Assembly: GCA_014382085.1 (NCBI GenBank)
Contig: JACNKJ010000151.1
Span: 1 to 8,735 of the forward strand
Direction of reading: 5' to 3'
Length of the DNA: 8,735 nt
From: a bacterium
GTDB lineage: Bacteria; Krumholzibacteriota; Krumholzibacteriia; JACNKJ01
This document shows positions 4,656 through 8,735 of this stretch, piece after piece (positions within the stretch are counted from its first letter, which is position 1; every line of letters starts with the position of its first letter). The notes beneath the pieces are model-generated. The model had not been told where the DNA came from. It saw only the letters and a program-made list of their open reading frames with translations, and made no database searches. The translations under genes and the position numbers were made by a program.

Positions 4656-7600
4656 ATGAGCCGCAGCTTTGTCCACCTGCACAATCACTCGGATTACAGC
4701 CTTTTGGATGGGGCCATCCCCGTGTCCAAGCTGGTCCAGGCGGCCAAAATCCACGAACAGCCTGCCGTGGCCCTCACCGATCATGGAAATCTCTTCGGAG
4801 TGGTGAATTTCTACAGGGAGGCCAAAAAAGCCGGCGTGAAGCCCATTGTGGGCATGGAGGCCTATACCACGCCCGGCAGCCGCCACGATCGAGGCGGGGA
4901 CACCGCCATTCAGGGCCGGCGCATCCATCATCTGATTTTGCTGGCCGAGAATTTCGAGGGCTATTGCAACCTCATCAAGCTCTCCAGCGCGGCATTCCTC
5001 GAGGGTTTCTACTACAAGCCCCGCCTGGACAAAGAGATTCTACGCCAGCACTCCAAGGGGATCATCGCCCTGACGGCCTGCATGTCCGGCGAGGTGAATC
5101 GTCACCTGGTGGACGGGCAATACGCGGAAGCCAAAAAGGTGGCCCTGGAGTTGGACGACATCTTCGGTCGGGGCAATTTCTACCTGGAAATGCAGAATCA
5201 TGGAATTCCAGAAGAGGCGCGAGTCCGCGAGGGAGCCCTACGTATCGCCTCGGAGACGGGCATCCCGCTGGTGGCCACCAATGATTGCCACTTCATGAGG
5301 CAGGGTGACCACGAGGCTCATCAGGCCCTTATGGCCATCAATACGGGACGGGATCTGGATTCGGAGAACGAGTGGTTGGTGGGCATGGATCAGCTCTATT
5401 TCAAGAGCAGCGAGGAGATGGCCGAACTCTTCGCCGATCAACCCGAGGCCCTGGGAAACAGCCTGCGCATCGCAGAGCGCTGCAATCTGGAAATCCCTCT
5501 AGGGGAAAACCAAATGCCGGACTTTCCGCTGCCCGAGGGTTGGACCGACGAAGGTTCCTACCTGGAGCATCTCTCACGAAGCGGATTGGTGGACCGCTAT
5601 AACGAGCCCAGCGAGGATCAGGTGGAGCGCCTGAACTACGAGTTGGGAATTATCAAGGAAATGGGATTTGAAGGCTACTTCCTGATCACCCACGATTTCA
5701 TCGAGGCCTCCAAGGAGCGGGGTATTGCCGTGGGGCCCGGGCGAGGAAGTGCCGCGGGAAGCTTGGTTTGTTACACCTTGGGCATTACGGACATCGATCC
5801 CTTGAAGTATGGCTTGATCTTCGAGCGTTTTCTCAATCCTGAGCGCATCTCCATGCCGGATATCGATATCGATTTCGACTATGTGAGGCGCGGGGAGATC
5901 ATCGACTATGTGACCGAGAAGTACGGCCGGGACAACGTCACGCAGATCATCACCTACGGAACCATGAAGGCGCGGGCGGTGCTGCGCGATGTGGGCCGCG
6001 TGCTGGGCATGGCCTTCGGCGAGGTGGATCGCATCGCCAAGCTGGTGCCGGAAGATCTGGGCATTACCCTGGACAAGGCCATTTCCGCGAATCCGGAATT
6101 CGCGGCGGTGCGCGGGGAGAGCGATCTGCATGAGAAGCTCATTCGCTATAGTCTTACCCTCGAAGGCCTAACTCGCCATGCCTCGACCCATGCTGCCGGT
6201 GTGCTCATTACACCCCATCCTCTCGTGGAGCATGTGCCGCTCTACAAGAACAACAAAGACGAAATCACCACCCAGTGGGACATGGTCACCTGTGAGAAGG
6301 TGGGGCTGCTCAAAATGGACTTCCTGGGGCTGCGCACCCTCACGGTGATCGAAGAAGCACTGGGCATGATCAATTCCCATCGCGGCGAGGATGAGCAGAT
6401 CAAGGCCGGGGATATCCCCATGGACGATCCGGCCACCTACGAATTACTGCGTCGAGGCGATACGGTGGGACTCTTTCAGGTGGAGTCCGGCGGCATGCGC
6501 GACATTCTCACGCGCCTGCAACCCACGGTCTTTGAGGAAATCGTCGCCACCAACGCGCTCTTCCGCCCGGGCCCATTGGGTAGCGGGATGCACGACGACT
6601 TCATCGATCGTAAGCATGGGCGCAAGAGGATCCGCTATCTGCACGCCGACCTGGAGCCCATTCTCAAGGAAACCTACGGCACCATTGTCTACCAGGAACA
6701 GGTCATGGAGATCGCCTCGGTTTATGGAGGCTACTCCATGGGCAAGGCGGATGTGCTACGCAAGGCCATGGGCAAGAAGATTCCCGAACTACTGGCCGAT
6801 CTGAAGAGCAGTTTCGTGGAAGGTGCGGTGAAGAAAGGCCATGACGAGCGTCAGGCCGAAGAGCTGTTCGACCTTTTGGAATACTTTTCTGGCTACGGCT
6901 TCAATAAATCGCACTCGGCTGCCTACGCCATGCTCTCTGTGCAGACGGCCTGGCTCAAGACTCACTATCCCGCCGAGTATCTTGCAGCCTGCATGAGCAG
7001 CGAAATGGGCGTGACTGATCGCATCGTGGTCTTCATGCACGAATGCCGGAAGATGGGTATCGAAGTGGTGCCGCCGGACGTGGCAGTGAGTTTTCGCGAT
7101 TTCCGCGTTGCAGACGGACGAATATTCTTCGGTCTCGGCGCGGTGAAGAATGTAGGCGAAGGCGCCATTGAAGAGATCATCGCGGCCCGTGAACGGGAGG
7201 GAAGCTTCCGGGACCTGCACGAATTCTGCGAGGCCGTAGATCTTCGCCGCGTGAACAAAAGAGTTCTCGAAAGTCTCATCATGGCCGGGGCCATGGACGC
7301 CTTAGGGCCCAATCGCCCCAGCACCTTGGCATCCGTCGAGTCGGCCATGCGCTCGGCCCAGGGACGTCAACGCGATAAGGAAGCCGGGCAGATGAGCCTG
7401 CTGGACGGACTCAAGGAAAGCGATCCCGCTTCGGCTGCTCCGGTCATCGAGCTGATTCCCGATTGGGAGCGCAGTCAGTGTTTGGCGAAGGAGAAAGAAG
7501 TGCTGGGATTCTTCGTTTCCGGGCACCCTCTCGATGAGGTCCGTCCGGTGATCGAGGCCATGAAGGTTGCCGATACCATCAAGATGAAAACCATTCCCGA

Positions 7601-8162
7601 CGACGGCATGGCCCGAACCATCGGCTTGATCTCGCATATCCAAACCAAAATGGATCGCAAGGGAAAACTCATGGCCTTCCTCACGGTGGAAGACTTCTTG
7701 GGCAGTTACGAAGTCCTGGTCTTTTCATCGTCCTTTGCGGAATTGCGCGAAATGATTCAGACAGACGCCATCCTAGCTTTCGAGGGTAAAATATCTCAAC
7801 CTTCGGATGAGGGCGATCCCAAGATGATTCTGAGCAAAGCGCTTTCGCTGGAAGATGCGATGACCGAATGGCCGCGCAGTCTTCACATGAGCCTGCCCGA
7901 AGATTTTGATCAAGCCGAGTTGCAAGCCATGCAGGAAGAGCTCTCTCGTCATGGAGGGCAGCGCGAAGTATTCTTCCACGTGAAGTCACCGGAAGGCAAG
8001 GTGAGCATTCGGGCTCGGGGCCTTCGTGTCCAGCCGGGACCCTGGCTGCGCGATTTTCTCGCTGAACACGACGGTCGCGTGAGCTTCAAATTGGAAGCCG
8101 GCCTCGATGGGCAAATGGCGCCGGCCACACCCAAGTGGCGTCGAGCGGGCGCCGAGGCTTGA
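4656..8162 (+). CDS. dnaE: DNA polymerase III alpha subunit, DnaE1 type
   Basis: This 1168-residue protein is the replicative DNA polymerase catalytic subunit, complete and close to E. coli DnaE (1160) in length. The N-terminal PHP domain (about 1-280) keeps a full metal-ligand set: H9, H11, D18, H43, E68, H92, C142, D210 and H212. The polymerase core shows GPGRGS (360-365) and the catalytic aspartates D402 and D404 in PDIDIDF, with D555 in KMDFLG; these match E. coli D401, D403 and D555. The fingers end with a FNKSHSAAYAML block near 750, a helix-hairpin-helix region spans about 809-885, QMSLL at 912-916 matches the internal beta-clamp-binding motif, and an OB fold lies at about 985-1065. 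A less conserved tail follows. The PHP site suggests possible intrinsic 3'-5' exonuclease activity, as in mycobacterial DnaE1; this is inference. No frameshift or truncation is seen. The next gene starts within ten bases of the stop. Confidence 0.98.
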   Translation: MSRSFVHLHNHSDYSLLDGAIPVSKLVQAAKIHEQPAVALTDHGNLFGVVNFYREAKKAGVKPIVGMEAYTTPGSRHDRGGDTAIQGRRIHHLILLAENFEGYCNLIKLSSAAFLEGFYYKPRLDKEILRQHSKGIIALTACMSGEVNRHLVDGQYAEAKKVALELDDIFGRGNFYLEMQNHGIPEEARVREGALRIASETGIPLVATNDCHFMRQGDHEAHQALMAINTGRDLDSENEWLVGMDQLYFKSSEEMAELFADQPEALGNSLRIAERCNLEIPLGENQMPDFPLPEGWTDEGSYLEHLSRSGLVDRYNEPSEDQVERLNYELGIIKEMGFEGYFLITHDFIEASKERGIAVGPGRGSAAGSLVCYTLGITDIDPLKYGLIFERFLNPERISMPDIDIDFDYVRRGEIIDYVTEKYGRDNVTQIITYGTMKARAVLRDVGRVLGMAFGEVDRIAKLVPEDLGITLDKAISANPEFAAVRGESDLHEKLIRYSLTLEGLTRHASTHAAGVLITPHPLVEHVPLYKNNKDEITTQWDMVTCEKVGLLKMDFLGLRTLTVIEEALGMINSHRGEDEQIKAGDIPMDDPATYELLRRGDTVGLFQVESGGMRDILTRLQPTVFEEIVATNALFRPGPLGSGMHDDFIDRKHGRKRIRYLHADLEPILKETYGTIVYQEQVMEIASVYGGYSMGKADVLRKAMGKKIPELLADLKSSFVEGAVKKGHDERQAEELFDLLEYFSGYGFNKSHSAAYAMLSVQTAWLKTHYPAEYLAACMSSEMGVTDRIVVFMHECRKMGIEVVPPDVAVSFRDFRVADGRIFFGLGAVKNVGEGAIEEIIAAREREGSFRDLHEFCEAVDLRRVNKRVLESLIMAGAMDALGPNRPSTLASVESAMRSAQGRQRDKEAGQMSLLDGLKESDPASAAPVIELIPDWERSQCLAKEKEVLGFFVSGHPLDEVRPVIEAMKVADTIKMKTIPDDGMARTIGLISHIQTKMDRKGKLMAFLTVEDFLGSYEVLVFSSSFAELREMIQTDAILAFEGKISQPSDEGDPKMILSKALSLEDAMTEWPRSLHMSLPEDFDQAELQAMQEELSRHGGQREVFFHVKSPEGKVSIRARGLRVQPGPWLRDFLAEHDGRVSFKLEAGLDGQMAPATPKWRRAGAEA

Positions 8163-8171
8163 GTGAACTCG

Positions 8172-8735
8172 ATGACATCCCGCGAACGTCTTTTTACCGC
8201 ACTCAAATGCCAAGTGCCCGATCGACCTCCTCATTTTGAATTGGAATTTCAGATCGTGGAGGAAGCCTTCGATCTCCGTTATCCTGAGGGGGAGCTTTGG
8301 GTCGGTTCAGCGAAGGAGAAGCGACAAGCCTATGAAAGGGCCTTGTCGATTTATCATCGCATTCTCGAAGACTACAAGTGGGATGCCCTGCCGGTGATCT
8401 CTGGATCCCACGATTACGATTTCTATCCTTTCCTTCGAAAAGAGCTGGGCCCGGAAGTTCCTCTGGCAGGAATGATCTGGCAATCCACGATCAGCCTGGA
8501 GAACATCGACGACTGGATGGCTTTTTCCACGGACCTATTCGAGCATCCGGGGAAACAGCACGTACGTGCCCGCGCATTGATGGATTATGCCTTGGAGCGC
8601 GCGAAGGAACTGGTGGACGCCGGTTGCGACTTCATCATCGTGCCCGACGATATCGCCTACAACGAGGGGCCCTTTATGAGCCCTAAGCATATGGATGAAT
8701 TCGTCTTCGACTACCTGAGTGAACTGGTCGGTTTC
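8172..8735 (+). CDS. Uroporphyrinogen decarboxylase (URO-D) superfamily protein, not HemE (3' truncated by window)
   Basis: The first 188 residues are visible and remain open at the window edge. The start M-T-S-R-E-R-L-F-T-A-L followed by P-D-R-P-P-H-F, and the later block G-C-D-F-I-I-V-P-D-D-I-A-Y-N-E-G-P-F-M-S-P near residues 154-173, are typical of the broad URO-D/MtaA/CmuA superfamily. These are TIM-barrel proteins that include heme-pathway HemE and corrinoid or coenzyme M methyltransferases. The HemE hallmark (a Met-Arg-Gln-Ala-Gly-Arg block near the N-terminus) is absent, so heme synthesis is unlikely; methyl transfer from a corrinoid protein is one possibility, but the substrate is unknown. 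The ATG at 8172 has little Shine-Dalgarno sequence. A GTG at 8163, directly after the dnaE stop, has GAGG five bases upstream and would add three residues. Its position suggests read-through transcription from dnaE. Confidence 0.8.
   Translation, partial: MTSRERLFTALKCQVPDRPPHFELEFQIVEEAFDLRYPEGELWVGSAKEKRQAYERALSIYHRILEDYKWDALPVISGSHDYDFYPFLRKELGPEVPLAGMIWQSTISLENIDDWMAFSTDLFEHPGKQHVRARALMDYALERAKELVDAGCDFIIVPDDIAYNEGPFMSPKHMDEFVFDYLSELVGF

Noticed and set aside
3872..5284. A 470-codon open frame on the plus strand across the ppiD-like gene, the intergenic region and the start of dnaE
   Set aside because: It runs antisense to the ppiD-like gene and out of frame with dnaE, both of which have strong family motifs. 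The translation has no recognisable domain and is rich in Gly, Pro, His and Arg, as expected of shadow frames in GC-rich DNA.

Overview
The window is ordinary-looking bacterial chromosome of moderately high GC, packed with housekeeping genes. A membrane-anchored PpiD-type periplasmic chaperone, a Tat translocase component and a UDP-GlcNAc-forming enzyme point to a didermic (Gram-negative-type) bacterium. DnaE is of the DnaE1 type with an intact PHP metal site. Together with a stand-alone GlmU pyrophosphorylase domain, a LytR_C-domain protein and a DUF4321 protein, this suggests an uncultivated lineage outside the Proteobacteria, perhaps in or near the FCB superphylum. That placement is inference and not firm.

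Region 1 (1-2479, + strand) is a tightly overlapping operon. It holds the 3' end of panC (pantothenate synthetase), a GlmU uridylyltransferase domain lacking the usual acetyltransferase half, an Ap4A-phosphorylase-like HIT protein, a single-pass membrane protein with a LytR_C domain, a small DUF4321 membrane protein, and a TatA/B-family protein. From the HIT gene onward each start lies inside the end of the gene before it, so translational coupling is likely. The first half makes cofactor and cell-wall precursors; the second half is three small membrane proteins.

Region 2 (2478-2611) is a convergent intergenic space made almost wholly of short repeats. Eight heptamers of GAGAACT type begin at the tat stop codon. 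Then comes a perfect 13-bp hairpin acting as a bidirectional terminator, then six hexamers whose minus-strand reading is NGAACT and which begin at the ppiD stop codon. Both genes therefore run into GAACT-rich arrays in the sense direction before the shared terminator.

Region 3 (2609-4432, - strand) is the PpiD-like SurA_N/parvulin protein. A 223-bp divergent intergenic region (4433-4655) with weak promoter candidates separates it from region 4.

Region 4 (4656-8735, + strand) holds dnaE, complete at 1168 residues with all polymerase and PHP metal ligands visible. It is followed almost without a gap by the 5' part of a URO-D superfamily gene that is not hemE and runs off the window.

I see no RNA genes, CRISPR arrays, insertion sequences, phage genes or defence genes. 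No clearly novel multi-gene system is evident. The points most worth a second look are the mirrored GAACT repeats with their terminator, the split GlmU, the coupled trio of small membrane genes, and the apparently exonuclease-competent PHP domain of DnaE.
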